A stretch of 64,000 nt of DNA from Streptomyces sp. ICC1 (GCF_003287935.1 NZ_CP030287.1:6162613-6226612), one strand, 5' to 3'; numbered from the stretch's first letter, positions 35,056 through 45,585 are shown. Numbers and translations are program-made. Notes: generated by a model from the letters alone, not told the origin.

Positions 35056-35877
35056 TCAGTCGTGCCAGGCCCCCGCCTCGTCCAGCAGCGGCTGCAGCGA
35101 GGCGAACACCGCCGGCGTGGCGGCCAGCGCGAGCTCGCCCGAGGCCGGCTCACCGGGCCGGCCGCCGGTCAGCGCACCGGCCTCCCGGGCGATCAGCTCG
35201 CCCGCCGCCAGGTCCCAGGGATTGAGCCCGCGCTCCCAGTAGCCGTCGAGCCGGCCCGCCGCGACGTCGCACAGGTCGATCGCCGCCGACCCGCCGCGCC
35301 GGATGTCCCGGACCACCGGGATGATCCGCCGCGCCACCTCGGCCTGGTGGGCCTTGCGGGTCTGGACGTACGCGAACCCCGTGCTGACCAGCGCCTGGTC
35401 CAGCGGAGCGGCCGCCCGGCAGGCGAGGCGGAGCTCGCCCAGCCAGGCCCCGCGCCCCGCCACCGCGTGGAAGGTCTCCCCGCGCATCGGCGCCGCCACG
35501 ACCCCGGCCACGGTCCTCCCCCGGTACTCGGCCGCGATGGACACGCCCCAGGAGGGCAGCCCGTAGAGGTAGTTCACGGTGCCGTCGAGCGGGTCGATCA
35601 CCCACCGGATGCCGCTGGTGCCCGCCGTGTCGGAGCCCTCCTCGCCCAGCAGCCCGTCCTCGGGCCGGCGCTCGCCGAGGATGTCGGTGATCAGCTTCTC
35701 GGCCGCGATGTCCATCTCGGTCACCACGTCGATCGGGCTCGACTTGGTCGCCGCGACCGCCAGGTCGGCCGGGCGGCCGTCCCGCAGCAGGGCGCCCGCC
35801 CGCCGGGCGGCCTCCAGGGCCACCTCCAGCAGTTCGGTCTTCAGTTCTTCGGAAACTTCGGGGACTTCGGAGATCAC
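35056..35877 (-). CDS. Inositol monophosphatase family protein
   Basis: Metal-dependent phosphatase of 273 residues. Family motifs are LLGEEG (metal-binding Glu), WVIDPLDGTVNYLYG (the DPLDGT site) and NPWDLAAGELIAREAG (the second metal site). Substrates in this family include inositol-1-phosphate, histidinol phosphate and fructose bisphosphate, which cannot be separated here. GTG 35877 (MISEVPEVSEEL) is the chosen start. It follows the ferrochelatase on the same strand at 65 bp. Confidence 0.93.
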   Translation of the reverse strand: MISEVPEVSEELKTELLEVALEAARRAGALLRDGRPADLAVAATKSSPIDVVTEMDIAAEKLITDILGERRPEDGLLGEEGSDTAGTSGIRWVIDPLDGTVNYLYGLPSWGVSIAAEYRGRTVAGVVAAPMRGETFHAVAGRGAWLGELRLACRAAAPLDQALVSTGFAYVQTRKAHQAEVARRIIPVVRDIRRGGSAAIDLCDVAAGRLDGYWERGLNPWDLAAGELIAREAGALTGGRPGEPASGELALAATPAVFASLQPLLDEAGAWHD

Positions 35878-35942
35878 GGCCGGTTCCACTCCCTGGGTCC
35901 TGTGCGGCGAACGAGGCGAAACGGGGCGGACGGGCTGTCCGC

Positions 35943-37118
35943 CTACGCGTACGGGCTGTCCACGCCCGCGGCCGCCGGCCGGGGCCCGCGTGCCGGGCAG
36001 CAGCCCACCGCACACAGATCATGGCTCGCTCCGAGCAGCCCGAGGGCGCAGCGCTCCACGGCCTCCCCGCGTTCCGCCGCCGCCCGCTCCAGCACGAGGT
36101 CCCGTACGGCCGCCGCGAACCTGGGGTCGGCTCCGACCGTCGCCGAGCGGGCCACGGGCAGCCCGAGCTCGGCGGCCTTCGCCGTCGCCTCCGTGTCGAG
36201 GTCGTAGAGCACCTCCATGTGGTCCGAGACGAAGCCGATCGGCACCATGACGACCGCCGGGGCGCCCGCCTCGTGCAGGGCCTCCAGGTGGTCGCAGATG
36301 TCCGGCTCCAGCCACGGGGTGTGCGGGGCGCCGCTGCGCGACTGGTAGACGAGCTCCCAGGGCAGCTCGGTGCCGGTCTCGGCGCGGACCGCGTCGGCGA
36401 TCACCTTGGCGACGTCCAGGTGCTGCTTGACGTAGGCACCGCCCTCGCCGTGCCCGGTGTGGTCCCCGACGGGGCCGGAGGCGTCCGCGGCCGCGGTCGG
36501 GATCGAGTGGGTGGTGAAGGCCAGCCGCGCCCCGGCCCGCACCTCCGCGGGCAGCGACTCCAGCGAGGCCAGCACCCCGTCGATCACGGGCTGCACGAAG
36601 CCGGGGTGGTTGAAGTAGTGCCGCAACTTGTCGACCTGCGGCAGCTCCGCCTCGGGCACGCCCTCCCGGACGAGCAGCGCGAGCGCGTCGGCGAGGTTCT
36701 CGCGGTACTGCCGGCAGCCCGAGTACGAGGCGTAGGCGCTGGTCGCGAGGACCGCGATGCGCCGGCGGCCGTCGGCGGCCATCTCGCGCAGCACGTCGTC
36801 CAGGTACGGGGCCCAGTTCCGGTTGCCCCAGTAGACCGGCAGGTCCAGCCCGTGCTCCGCGAAGTCCTTGCGCAGCGCTTCCAGCAGCTCGCGGTTCTGC
36901 CCGTTGATCGGGCTGACGCCGCCGAAGCCGAAGTAGTGCTGCCCGACCTCCTTGAGGCGCTCGCGCGGGATCCCGCGCCCTCGCGTGACGTTCTCCAGGA
37001 ACGGCACGACGTCGTCGGGTCCCTCGGGGCCGCCGAAGGACAGCAGCAGGAGGGCGTCGTAGGGGGCGGCGGGGCCTTCGGCCGGGCCGGAGGCGAAGGC
37101 GCGGAGCTGGTCAGACAT
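35943..37118 (-). CDS. hemH: Ferrochelatase, actinobacterial coproporphyrin type with 2Fe-2S tail
   Basis: Inserts ferrous iron into the porphyrin. In actinobacteria the enzyme acts on coproporphyrin III (also called CpfC). The 391-residue product begins with [22 protein letters not shown] and has the motifs [13 protein letters not shown] and [12 protein letters not shown] (catalytic His region). The C-terminus carries four cysteines in [19 protein letters not shown], the 2Fe-2S ligands of this branch. ATG 37118 is chosen. Neighbours match the Streptomyces order as recalled. Confidence 0.95.
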   Translation of the reverse strand: MSDQLRAFASGPAEGPAAPYDALLLLSFGGPEGPDDVVPFLENVTRGRGIPRERLKEVGQHYFGFGGVSPINGQNRELLEALRKDFAEHGLDLPVYWGNRNWAPYLDDVLREMAADGRRRIAVLATSAYASYSGCRQYRENLADALALLVREGVPEAELPQVDKLRHYFNHPGFVQPVIDGVLASLESLPAEVRAGARLAFTTHSIPTAAADASGPVGDHTGHGEGGAYVKQHLDVAKVIADAVRAETGTELPWELVYQSRSGAPHTPWLEPDICDHLEALHEAGAPAVVMVPIGFVSDHMEVLYDLDTEATAKAAELGLPVARSATVGADPRFAAAVRDLVLERAAAERGEAVERCALGLLGASHDLCAVGCCPARGPRPAAAGVDSPYA

Positions 37119-37294
37119 GTCTCGAATCCTGCCACCCGCGCCCGCCGGGCGGGAAACGGGCCCGGCGTCCGGATCCGCCCCACCACAGGTAAGGCCGCCC
37201 TTACTTCCGCTTCCCCCTCGGCCGTTCCCCATGCGGGCGCCCTGTGTCCGGCCGTAACCTGTACGGGCCAACGACGTCCCTTACGGAGGGCACC

Positions 37295-38557
37295 TTGCCC
37301 AGTCCCTACCGCGCGATCTTCGCCGCATCCGGGAGCCGGGGATTCAGCGCGGCCGGCCTCATAGGCCGGCTGCCGCTGTCCATGGTCGGCGTCGGCATCC
37401 TCACGATGATCTCCGAGCTCACCGGCCGCTACTCGCTGGCCGGCGCGCTCACCGCCACCCTCGCGCTCTCCGCCGCCGCCATCGGCCCCCAGGTCTCCCG
37501 CCTGGTCGACCAGTACGGCCAGCGGCACGTCCTGCGCCCCGCGACCCTGATGGCGGTCACCGCCGTCGCCGGCCTGCTGCTCTGCGCGGCCAACAACGCG
37601 CCCGACTGGACCCTGTTCGTCTTCGCGGCGCTCGCCGGCTGCGTGCCGAGCGTGGGCTCGATGATCCGCGCCCGGTGGACGGCCATCTACCGGGACTCCC
37701 CGCGCGAGCTGCACACGGCGTACTCGCTGGAGTCCGTCCTCGACGAGGTCTGCTTCATCTTCGGCCCGATCATCGCCATCGGGCTCTCCACCATCTGGTT
37801 CCCCGAGGCCGGACCGCTGGTCGCCGCGGCCTGCCTGCTGGTGGGCGTGTGGTGGCTGACCGCCCAGCGCGCCACCGAGCCGGCCCCGCACCCGCGCGGC
37901 GAGGACGCCGACCGGACCTCCGCCCTGCGCGCCCCCGGACTCCAGGTGCTGGTGGCCACCTTCGTGGCCACGGGCGCCATCTTCGGCTCGATCGACGTGG
38001 TCACCCTGGCCTTCGCCGAGGAGCAGGGCCACAAGGCCGCGGCCAGCTTCGTCCTGGCCGTCTGGGCGGTCGGCTCCTGCCTCGCGGGCATCGTCTTCGG
38101 CCTGCTGCACCTCAAGGGGAAGGCCGAACGCAGGTGGGTGCTGGGCATATGTGCGATGGCCGTGAGTATGATCCCCCTCCTACTGGCCGGGAACCTTCCG
38201 TTTCTGGCCGTGGCGCTCTTCGTCTCGGGCCTCGCCATCGCTCCCACGATGATCACCACGATGGCCCTGATCGAGGCGCACGTACCACGCGCGAAGCTGA
38301 CCGAGGGCATGACCTGGATCAGCACCGGCCTCGCGGTCGGGGTCGCGCTCGGCTCCTCCGTGGCCGGCTGGGTCATCGACGCGGCCGGCGCGAAGAGCGG
38401 GTACGTCGTCTCCATCTCGGCGGGGGCCGCCGCGGCGGCGGTGGCGTTCGCGGGTTACCGCCGGCTGACGAGGCCGGCGCAAGGGGAGGAGCCTTCTAGC
38501 CATGGCGACGACGGGGACAGCAGGGAAGAACGGGACACGGACCGCCGCGTGGCATAA
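37295..38557 (+). CDS. Major facilitator superfamily transporter
   Basis: Twelve predicted membrane helices in 420 residues; an exporter-like MFS member with GLIGRLPLSMVGVGIL at the start of the bundle and a basic loop SVGSMIRARWTAIY after helix 4. The C-terminus is hydrophilic (EEPSSHGDDGDS). TTG 37295 is preferred because CGGAGGG lies 7-12 nt upstream. The 3' end overlaps the start of the oxidase gene by 56 bp. Substrate unknown. Confidence 0.88.
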   Translation: MPSPYRAIFAASGSRGFSAAGLIGRLPLSMVGVGILTMISELTGRYSLAGALTATLALSAAAIGPQVSRLVDQYGQRHVLRPATLMAVTAVAGLLLCAANNAPDWTLFVFAALAGCVPSVGSMIRARWTAIYRDSPRELHTAYSLESVLDEVCFIFGPIIAIGLSTIWFPEAGPLVAAACLLVGVWWLTAQRATEPAPHPRGEDADRTSALRAPGLQVLVATFVATGAIFGSIDVVTLAFAEEQGHKAAASFVLAVWAVGSCLAGIVFGLLHLKGKAERRWVLGICAMAVSMIPLLLAGNLPFLAVALFVSGLAIAPTMITTMALIEAHVPRAKLTEGMTWISTGLAVGVALGSSVAGWVIDAAGAKSGYVVSISAGAAAAAVAFAGYRRLTRPAQGEEPSSHGDDGDSREERDTDRRVA

Positions 38558-39843
38558 CTGGGCGGGCAACGTCAGCGCCACGCCCGTGCGCGTGGTGGCC
38601 CCGGCCTCGGTCGGCGAGCTCCAGGAGGCGGTCCGCCGGGCCGCCGGTGACGGCCTGAAGGTGAAGGCGGTCGGCACGGGCCACTCCTTCACCTCGGCCG
38701 CCGCGACCGACGGCGTACTGATCCGCCCGCAGGCGCTGGCCGGGATCCAGGCGATCGACAGGTCCGCCGACACAGCCACCGTGACCGTGGCGGCGGGCAC
38801 GGTCCTCAAGGACCTCAACCTGACCCTCGCCAAGGTGGGCCTGTCGCTCACGAACATGGGCGACATCATGGAGCAGACGGTCTCCGGCGCCACCAGCACC
38901 GGAACCCACGGCACCGGCCGCGATTCCGCCTCCCTCGCCACGCAGATCCGCGGCCTGGAGCTGGTCACCGCCGACGGGCGGCTGCTCACGTGCTCCGAGA
39001 AGGAGAACCCGGACGTCTTCGCGGCCGCCCGGCTCGGCATCGGCGCGCTCGGCGTGGTCACCTCGATCACCTTCGCCGTGGAGCCGCTCTTCTTCCTGAC
39101 CGCCCGTGAGGAGCCGATGGCCTTCGACCGGGTGACCGCCGAGTTCGACCAGCACCACGCGGAGAACGAGCACTTCGAGTTCTACTGGTTCCCGCACACC
39201 GGCAACTGCAACACCAAGCGGAACAACCGCAGCCAGGGACCGGCCGCCCCGCCCGGAGCCGTCTCCCGCCTGGGTCGAGGACGAGCTGCTGTCCAACGGG
39301 GTCTTCCAGGCCGTCAACTCGCTGGGCCGCGCGGTCCCGGCGGCCATCCCCTCCATCGCCCGGATCGCGAGCCGCGCCCTGTCGGCGCGGACCTACACGG
39401 ACATCCCGTACAAGGTGTTCACCAGTCCGCGCCGGGTCCGGTTCGTGGAGATGGAGTACGCCCTTCCGCGCGAGCGCGTCGTCGAGGCGCTGCGCGAGCT
39501 GAAGGCGATGGTCGACCGCTCCGACCTGCGGATCAGCTTCCCGGTGGAGGTGCGGACCGCTCCGGCGGACGACATCACCCTGTCGACGGCCTCGGGCCGC
39601 GAAACCGCCTACATCGCGGTGCACATGTACAAGGGAACCCCGTACCAGGCCTACTTCACCGCCGCCGAGCGGATCTTCACCGCGCACGGCGGCCGGCCGC
39701 ACTGGGGCAAGGTCCACACGCGGGACGCGGAGTACTTCGCCCAGGTCTACCCGCGCTTCGGCGAGTTCACGGAGCTGCGCGACCGGCTCGACCCCGACCG
39801 GGTGTTCGGCAACGACTACCTGCGGCGGGTCCTGGGCGACTGA
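38502..39843 (+). pseudogene. FAD-dependent sugar-lactone (D-arabinono-1,4-lactone) oxidase, frameshifted
   Basis: The first frame carries the FAD-binding PCMH domain: NWAGNVSATPVRVVAPAS, VKAVGTGHSFTSAAATDGV and TSTGTHGTG near the flavin-linked His, ending in FYWFPHTGNCNTKRNN. Between about 39235 and 39262 the coding shifts to another frame, which continues as AWVEDELLSNGVFQ. It runs through the ALO C-terminal domain with AYIAVHMYKGTPYQAYF and HWGKVHT to TGA 39841-39843. Joined, the protein is about 446 residues, normal for the family. One base gained or lost explains it; a sequencing error is as likely as a true mutation. Confidence 0.8.
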
Positions 39844-39855
39844 GCCCGGGTCCGG

Positions 39856-39895
39856 CTCAAGGTCCCGGGGCGCGACTCAAGGTCCCGGGGCGCGG
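39856..39895. repeat. Two tandem 20-bp repeats after the oxidase gene
   Basis: CTCAAGGTCCCGGGGCGCGA at 39856-39875 is followed by a copy at 39876-39895 that differs only in the last base; the first bases of a third follow. The CCCGGGG centre is palindromic. Confidence 0.75.
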
Positions 39896-39897
39896 CC

Positions 39898-40063
39898 TCA
39901 AGGGGCGGGCGACTCCTGGCCGGAGCCCGCGCCGGGGCCGCCCGGGGTGGCCTTGCCGGTGCTCGGGGACGGTGACTGCGGCGGCGTGGGCGTCGGGTCC
40001 GGCTTCGGCGGGGTCGGGCTCGGCGTCGGGTCCGGGGACGGCGAGGGGGACCTGCGGGGGGCG
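39898..40063 (-). other. Orphan Pro/Ser/Thr-rich coding-like tail
   Basis: A minus-strand frame without any start codon ends at TGA 39900-39898 and encodes a run of SPSPDPTPSPTPPKPDPT type, then GGPGAGSGQESPAP. This resembles the linker or tail of a secreted protein or receptor kinase. It overlaps the helicase 3' end in another frame and may be a gene remnant at a seam or chance reading. Confidence 0.3.
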
Positions 40064-43000
40064 TCAGCGGAGGCGGAGGCCGCGGGGGGTGGCGTGGAAG
40101 CCCGAGGATTCCAGGGCCGGGCCGTACGGGGAGGTCAGCGACGCCGTGGCGTTGACCCGCTCCACCGTGAGGGCGGGGAGGGTGCCCGTGCGGGAGGCCG
40201 CGGTGAGGGCCGCGACCGCCGCCGAGAGGCGGGGGTCGTCCGGCTCGGGCCAGGCGAGGAGGGTCTTGCCGCCGCGCTCCAGGTAGAGGGTGAGCTCGCC
40301 GTCGACCAGGACCACCAGGGAGCCCGCCTTGCGGCCCGGCTTGTGGGTGGCGCCGGCCGGGGGCTGCGGCCAGGGCAGGGCCGCGCCGTAGGCGTTCGCC
40401 GGGTCGGCGGCCGCGAGGACCACCGCGGCGAGGGGCGGCGGGGTCCGTTCCGCGGCACGGAGGCGGTCGACGGCGCCGTCCATCGCGAACTGGGCCGCGC
40501 CCAGGCCCTCGACCACATAGCCCCTGCGGGCCTGGCCGCTGTCCTCGAAGGCCGACAGGACCCGGTAGACCGCGCTGAAGCCGCCCTCCACGCCTTCGGC
40601 GGCCACCGCCCCCCGGGTCACCACCCCGTGGCGGTCCAGCAGGGTGCGGGCCAGGGCGTGCGCGCGGTGGGTCGGGTCCGGGGAGTGGGCCGGCAGCAGC
40701 GACCAGCGGCCCGACACCGTGGGCGGACCCGTACGGGAGGCGGTGGCGGTGAGCGTGCCGTAGCGGCCGCGGGGGACCGTGCGGCGCGCGCGGTGCGCGG
40801 TGGCGCCCGCCGTGCGGCCCGAGCCGAGGAGGGAGCGCAGGGGGGCCAGGGTGTCGTTGGTCAGGCGGCCCGACCACGCCAGGTCCCACAGGGCGGTGGA
40901 GAGGTCGGCGTCGGAGGCGTCGGGGTGCAGGGCGCGCACCATGTCCGTGAGCTGGCGGAAGAACAGGCCGTAGCCGCCCGAGAGGGCGTCCAGGAGGGCC
41001 TGGTGGAGCGGGGTGGGCTCCAGGGGGTGCTGCGGCGGCAGGAGGAGCGGGGCGGCCTCCGCGAGGTAGAGGGAGATCCAGCCGTCCTTGCCCGGCAGGG
41101 CCCCCGCACCCGCCCAGACCACCTCGCCCGTGGTGGTGAGCTCGTCGAGGAGCGTCGGGGAGTAGTCCGAGACCCGGGACGGCAGGATCAGCCGCTCCAG
41201 CGCGGAGGCCGGGACCGGGGCGCCCTGCAGTTGCTCGATGGCGCGGGCCAGCCCGTCGATGCCGCGCAGGGCCCCGCCCAGGTGCTGCCACTGGGGCAGG
41301 AAGACGGCGAGGGAGGCCGGCGGGACCGGCTCCAGCTCCTGGCGCAGCGCCGCCAGCGAGCGGCGGCGCAGCCGGCGCAGCACCATCGCGTCGCACCACT
41401 CCTGGCCGATGCCCGCCGGATGGAACTCGCCCTGCACCACCCGGCCGGCCGCGGCGAGCCGGTGCAGCGCGCCGTCCGTCACGGCCGGGCCCAGCCCGAA
41501 GCGGGCGGCCGCGGTGGCCGTGGTGAAGGGGCCGTGGGTGCGGGCGTACCGGGCGAGGAGGTCGCCGAGGGGGTCCTTCACCGGCTCGGTGAACGCCTCC
41601 GGGACGCCCACCGGGAGCGCCGTGCCCAGCGCGTCCCGCAGCCGGCCCGCGTCCTCGACGGCCGCCCAGTGGTCCGCGCCGCCGATCCGGACCCGGATCG
41701 CCCGGCGGGACGCGGAGAGGGACCGCGCCCACGCCGGATCCGCGCCGCGCGCGGCCAGCTCCTCCGGGGTGAGGGGGCCCAGCAGGCGCAGCAGGTCGGC
41801 CACGGACTCGGCGTCCTTGGCCCGCCGCTCCTCCGTCAGCCACTGGAGCTCCCGCTCCAGCTCCGCCAGTACGTCCGCGTCCAGCAGCTCGCGGAGCTCC
41901 GCCTGGCCCAGCAGCTCGGCCAGCAGGCGGGAGTCCAGCGACAGCGCGGCCGCCCTGCGCTCGGCGAGGGGCGAGTCGCCCTCGTAGAGGAACTGGGCGA
42001 CGTAGCCGAAGAGCAGGGAGCGGGCGAAGGGGGAGGGCTCGGGCGTGGTGACCTCGACGAGGCGGATCCGGCGGGCCTCGATGTCGCCCATCAGCTCGGT
42101 CAGGCCCGGTACGTCGAAGACGTCCTGGAGGCATTCGCGTACGGCTTCGAGCACGATCGGGAAGGAGCCGAACTCCGAGGCCACCTGCAGGAGCTGCGAG
42201 GCGCGTTGGCGCTGCTGCCACAGCGGGGTGCGCTTGCCCGGATCGCGGCGCGGCAGCAGCAGGGCGCGCGCCGCGCACTCGCGGAACCTCGCGGCGAACA
42301 GCGCGGAGCCGCCCACCTGGTCGGTGACGATCTGGTTGACGTCCCCGTGGTCGAAGGCCACGTCCGCCGCGCCGAGCGGGGGCTTGTCGTCATCGAAGTC
42401 GAAGGAGCGGTCCCGCGCCGGATCGTGGTCGAGCAGGTCCACGTCCATGCTGAGCAGGTCCGCGTCCGGCAGGCGCAGCACGATGCCGTCATCGGCGTGC
42501 ATGACCTGCGCGTCCATCCCGTACCGCTCGGAGAGGCGGGCGCCGAGCGCCAGCGCCCAAGGGGCGTGCACCTGGGCGCCGAAGGGGGAGTGGACGACGA
42601 CCCGCCAGTCGCCGAGCTCGTCGCGGAACCGCTCCACCACGATGGTCCGGTCGTCCGGTACGTGGCCGCAGGCCTCGCGCTGTTCGGCGAGGTACGCCAG
42701 CACGTTCTCGGCGGCCCAGGCGTCCAGGCCGGCCGCCAGCAGGCGCAGTCGGGCGTCCTCGTCGGTGAGGCCGCCGAGCTCGCGCAGGAACGCGCCGACC
42801 GCGCGGCCCAGTTCGAGCGGGCGCCCCAGCTGGTCGCCCTTCCAGAACGGGAGCCGGCCCGGGACCCCGGGGGCGGGGGTGACCAGGACGCGGTCGCGGG
42901 TGATGTCCACGATCCGCCAGGAGGTGGTGCCGAGGGTGAAGACGTCGCCGACGCGGGACTCGTAGACCATCTCCTCATCGAGCTCCCCGACCCGGCCGCC

Positions 43001-44656
43001 GCCCTTCTTGGGGTCCGACCCGGCCAGGAAGACGCCGAAGAGGCCGCGGTCCGGGATGGTCCCGCCGGAGGTGACCGCGAGCCGCTGGGCGCCCGGCCGG
43101 CCGGTGATCGTCCCGGCCACCCGGTCCCACACGACCCGGGGCCTGAGCTCGGCGAACGCGTCCGACGGATAGCGGCCGGCCAGCATGTCCAGCACGGCGG
43201 TGAACGCCGATTCGGGCAGCGCCGCGAAGGGCGCCGCCCGCCGCACCAGGGCGATCAGGTCGTCCAGCTGCCAGGTGTCCATCGAGGTCATCGCGACCAG
43301 CTGCTGGGCGAGGACGTCCAGCGGGTTGGAGGGGATCCGCAGGGATTCGATGGAACCGGTGCGCATCCGCTCGGTGACCACGGCGGCCTGGACCAGATCG
43401 CCCCGGTACTTGGGGAAGACCACGCCCGTGGAGACCGCGCCCACCTGGTGCCCGGCCCGGCCGACCCGCTGGAGCCCCGAGGCCACCGACGGCGGGGACT
43501 CCACCTGGATGACGAGGTCGACGGCGCCCATGTCGATGCCGAGCTCCAGGCTGGAGGTGGCGACCACGGCGGGCAGCCGGCCCGCCTTCAGGTCCTCCTC
43601 GACCAGCGCCCGCTGCTCCTTGGAGACCGAACCGTGGTGGGCGCGGGCCAGCAGCGGCGGCGCGCCCAGGGCCGCGCCCGACTGCGCCATGATCTCGGCC
43701 GGGGGCGAGCCCTCGGGCAGCGGGCTGCCCATGGCGCGCTCGTACGCGATCTCGTTGAGCCGGTTGCACAGGCGCTCGGCGAGGCGGCGGGAGTTGACGA
43801 ACACGATCGTGGAGCGGTGGGCCTGGACCAGATCGGCGATCCGTTCCTCCACGTGCGGCCAGATGGACGGCTTGTCGCCGCCCTCCTTGCCCTCGGTGGC
43901 GGGGGACCCGCCCAACTCGCCCATGTCCTGGACCGGGACGACCACCGACAGGTCGAACTCCTTCGTGGACGGCGGCTGGACGATCTCCACCTTGCCGCGC
44001 GGCGCGAGGTAGCGGGCCACCTCGTCCACCGGGCGGACCGTCGCCGACAGCCCGATCCGGCGCGCCGGGCGGGGCAGCAGCTCGTCCAACCGCTCCAGGG
44101 ACAGGGCGAGATGGGCGCCGCGCTTGGTCCCGGCGACCGCGTGCACCTCATCGAGGATCACCGTCTCGATGCCGGCCAGGGCCTCGCGGGCGGCCGAGGT
44201 CAGCATCAGGAACAGCGACTCGGGAGTGGTGATCAGGATGTCCGGCGGCCGGGTCACCAGCGCCCGGCGCTCGGCGGGCGGAGTGTCTCCGGAGCGGATC
44301 CCGACCCGGATCTCCGGCTCGGGCAGGCCCAGGCGCACCGATTCCTGCCGGATCCCGGTCAGGGGGCTGCGCAGATTGCGCTCCACGTCGACCGCGAGGG
44401 CCTTCAGGGGCGATACGTACAGCACGCGGCAGCGCTTCTTCGCCTCGGCCGGGGGCGGGGTCGACGCGAGCTGGTCGAGGGCGGCGAGGAAGGCGGCGAG
44501 CGTCTTGCCGGAGCCGGTGGGCGCCACCACCAGCACGTCGGAGCCGGCCCCGATCGCCCGCCAGGCACCCTCCTGCGCGGCGGTGGGCGAGGCGAAGGCC
44601 CCCGTGAACCAGGAGCGGGTCGCGGGGGAGAACGAGTCGAGCGCGGTACCGGACAT
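40064..44656 (-). CDS. lhr: Lhr-type ATP-dependent DNA helicase, large form
   Basis: Superfamily 2 DNA helicase/ATPase of 1530 residues, the long form with a C-terminal extension. Motif I is APTGSGKT (45-52), motif Ia YVSPLKALAVD, motif II DEVH (169-172) and motif III LSATV. The second RecA-like domain has VGRAGHQ. A winged-helix domain and the Lhr-CTD extension with repeated helical units follow, ending RGLRLR. Family members unwind RNA-DNA and DNA duplexes 3'-5' and take part in repair. ATG 44656 is chosen. It points towards the oxidase gene and shares no operon. Confidence 0.94.
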   Translation of the reverse strand: MSGTALDSFSPATRSWFTGAFASPTAAQEGAWRAIGAGSDVLVVAPTGSGKTLAAFLAALDQLASTPPPAEAKKRCRVLYVSPLKALAVDVERNLRSPLTGIRQESVRLGLPEPEIRVGIRSGDTPPAERRALVTRPPDILITTPESLFLMLTSAAREALAGIETVILDEVHAVAGTKRGAHLALSLERLDELLPRPARRIGLSATVRPVDEVARYLAPRGKVEIVQPPSTKEFDLSVVVPVQDMGELGGSPATEGKEGGDKPSIWPHVEERIADLVQAHRSTIVFVNSRRLAERLCNRLNEIAYERAMGSPLPEGSPPAEIMAQSGAALGAPPLLARAHHGSVSKEQRALVEEDLKAGRLPAVVATSSLELGIDMGAVDLVIQVESPPSVASGLQRVGRAGHQVGAVSTGVVFPKYRGDLVQAAVVTERMRTGSIESLRIPSNPLDVLAQQLVAMTSMDTWQLDDLIALVRRAAPFAALPESAFTAVLDMLAGRYPSDAFAELRPRVVWDRVAGTITGRPGAQRLAVTSGGTIPDRGLFGVFLAGSDPKKGGGRVGELDEEMVYESRVGDVFTLGTTSWRIVDITRDRVLVTPAPGVPGRLPFWKGDQLGRPLELGRAVGAFLRELGGLTDEDARLRLLAAGLDAWAAENVLAYLAEQREACGHVPDDRTIVVERFRDELGDWRVVVHSPFGAQVHAPWALALGARLSERYGMDAQVMHADDGIVLRLPDADLLSMDVDLLDHDPARDRSFDFDDDKPPLGAADVAFDHGDVNQIVTDQVGGSALFAARFRECAARALLLPRRDPGKRTPLWQQRQRASQLLQVASEFGSFPIVLEAVRECLQDVFDVPGLTELMGDIEARRIRLVEVTTPEPSPFARSLLFGYVAQFLYEGDSPLAERRAAALSLDSRLLAELLGQAELRELLDADVLAELERELQWLTEERRAKDAESVADLLRLLGPLTPEELAARGADPAWARSLSASRRAIRVRIGGADHWAAVEDAGRLRDALGTALPVGVPEAFTEPVKDPLGDLLARYARTHGPFTTATAAARFGLGPAVTDGALHRLAAAGRVVQGEFHPAGIGQEWCDAMVLRRLRRRSLAALRQELEPVPPASLAVFLPQWQHLGGALRGIDGLARAIEQLQGAPVPASALERLILPSRVSDYSPTLLDELTTTGEVVWAGAGALPGKDGWISLYLAEAAPLLLPPQHPLEPTPLHQALLDALSGGYGLFFRQLTDMVRALHPDASDADLSTALWDLAWSGRLTNDTLAPLRSLLGSGRTAGATAHRARRTVPRGRYGTLTATASRTGPPTVSGRWSLLPAHSPDPTHRAHALARTLLDRHGVVTRGAVAAEGVEGGFSAVYRVLSAFEDSGQARRGYVVEGLGAAQFAMDGAVDRLRAAERTPPPLAAVVLAAADPANAYGAALPWPQPPAGATHKPGRKAGSLVVLVDGELTLYLERGGKTLLAWPEPDDPRLSAAVAALTAASRTGTLPALTVERVNATASLTSPYGPALESSGFHATPRGLRLR

Positions 44657-44736
44657 GCCCCCATCGTGCACCTGCCCACTGACAACCGTCCGGACCTGTG
44701 GAAACACCCCGGCCGGGCGGGGCGCAGAATGGGGGG

Positions 44737-45585
44737 ATGGGCGCGGGGACCGGAGCGGACGAGGGCCGCCGGGAGTGGGCGCGGCACTGGCAGTACGCGG
44801 AACTGCCCGGGCTGGACCTCCTGCGCGCCCACTACGTGCGCCACACCTTCCCGCGCCACGCCCACGACGGGTACGTCATCGCGGCCGTCACCGGCGGCAT
44901 CGAGGAGATCGGCCTGCCGGCCGGCACCGTCCGGGCCGGCCCCGGCAGCGTGGTCCTGATCAACCCCGAGGTCCCGCACACCGCCCGCGCCGGGGTCCCC
45001 GAGGGCTGGGCCTACGCCACCCTCTACCCCTCCCGGGCGCTGATCACCGAGGTGGCCGAGGAGATCGGGACGCTGCGCGGAACCCCCGGTTTCACCGCCG
45101 ACATCGTCACCGACCCGCAGGCCTCGCGGATGATCACCGAGGTCCACCGGGCCGCCGAGGCCGGCAACGCGCTGGCCGCCGACACCCTGCTGCGCGGCGT
45201 GGTGGCCCGGATGCTGACCCGGCACGCCGGGCCGCTGCCGGCCCGTGCGGCGGGCCGCGCGGGCGCCGCCGACGCGGAGCGGGCCCGGGCCGTGCTGGAG
45301 GAGCGGATGGGCGAGCCGCCGTCGCTGGAGCAGCTCGCGGCGGAGCTGGGCACCAGCCCGTTCGCCCTGCTGCGGGCCTTCCGGGACCGGTACGGCATGC
45401 CGCCGCACACCTGGCTGACCGACGCCCGGGTCCGCCGCGCGCGCCGGCTGCTCGACGCGGGGACCCCGCCGGCGGAGGCGGCCGTCACCGTCGGCTTCAC
45501 CGACCAGCCGCACCTGAACCGGCACTTCACCCGCATCGTGGGGGTCCCGCCGGGCGCCTACCGGCGGGAACGGGCGGCCGGTTAG
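44737..45585 (+). CDS. AraC-family regulator with cupin domain
   Basis: Transcription regulator of 282 residues. The N-terminal cupin-like effector domain contains RHTFPRHAHDGYVI and GSVVLINPEVPHTA. Two AraC helix-turn-helix motifs lie near the end (SLEQLAAELGTSPFALLRAF and AAVTVGFTDQPHLNRHFTRI). It lies upstream of azlCD, and AraC regulators of this type often neighbour AzlC exporters, so control of azlCD is likely but inferred. It starts 80 bp from the divergent helicase gene. Confidence 0.92.
   Translation: MGAGTGADEGRREWARHWQYAELPGLDLLRAHYVRHTFPRHAHDGYVIAAVTGGIEEIGLPAGTVRAGPGSVVLINPEVPHTARAGVPEGWAYATLYPSRALITEVAEEIGTLRGTPGFTADIVTDPQASRMITEVHRAAEAGNALAADTLLRGVVARMLTRHAGPLPARAAGRAGAADAERARAVLEERMGEPPSLEQLAAELGTSPFALLRAFRDRYGMPPHTWLTDARVRRARRLLDAGTPPAEAAVTVGFTDQPHLNRHFTRIVGVPPGAYRRERAAG

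Noticed and set aside
39947..44959. A 1670-residue plus-strand frame
   Set aside because: Antisense shadow of the Lhr helicase, which has all its helicase motifs on the minus strand.
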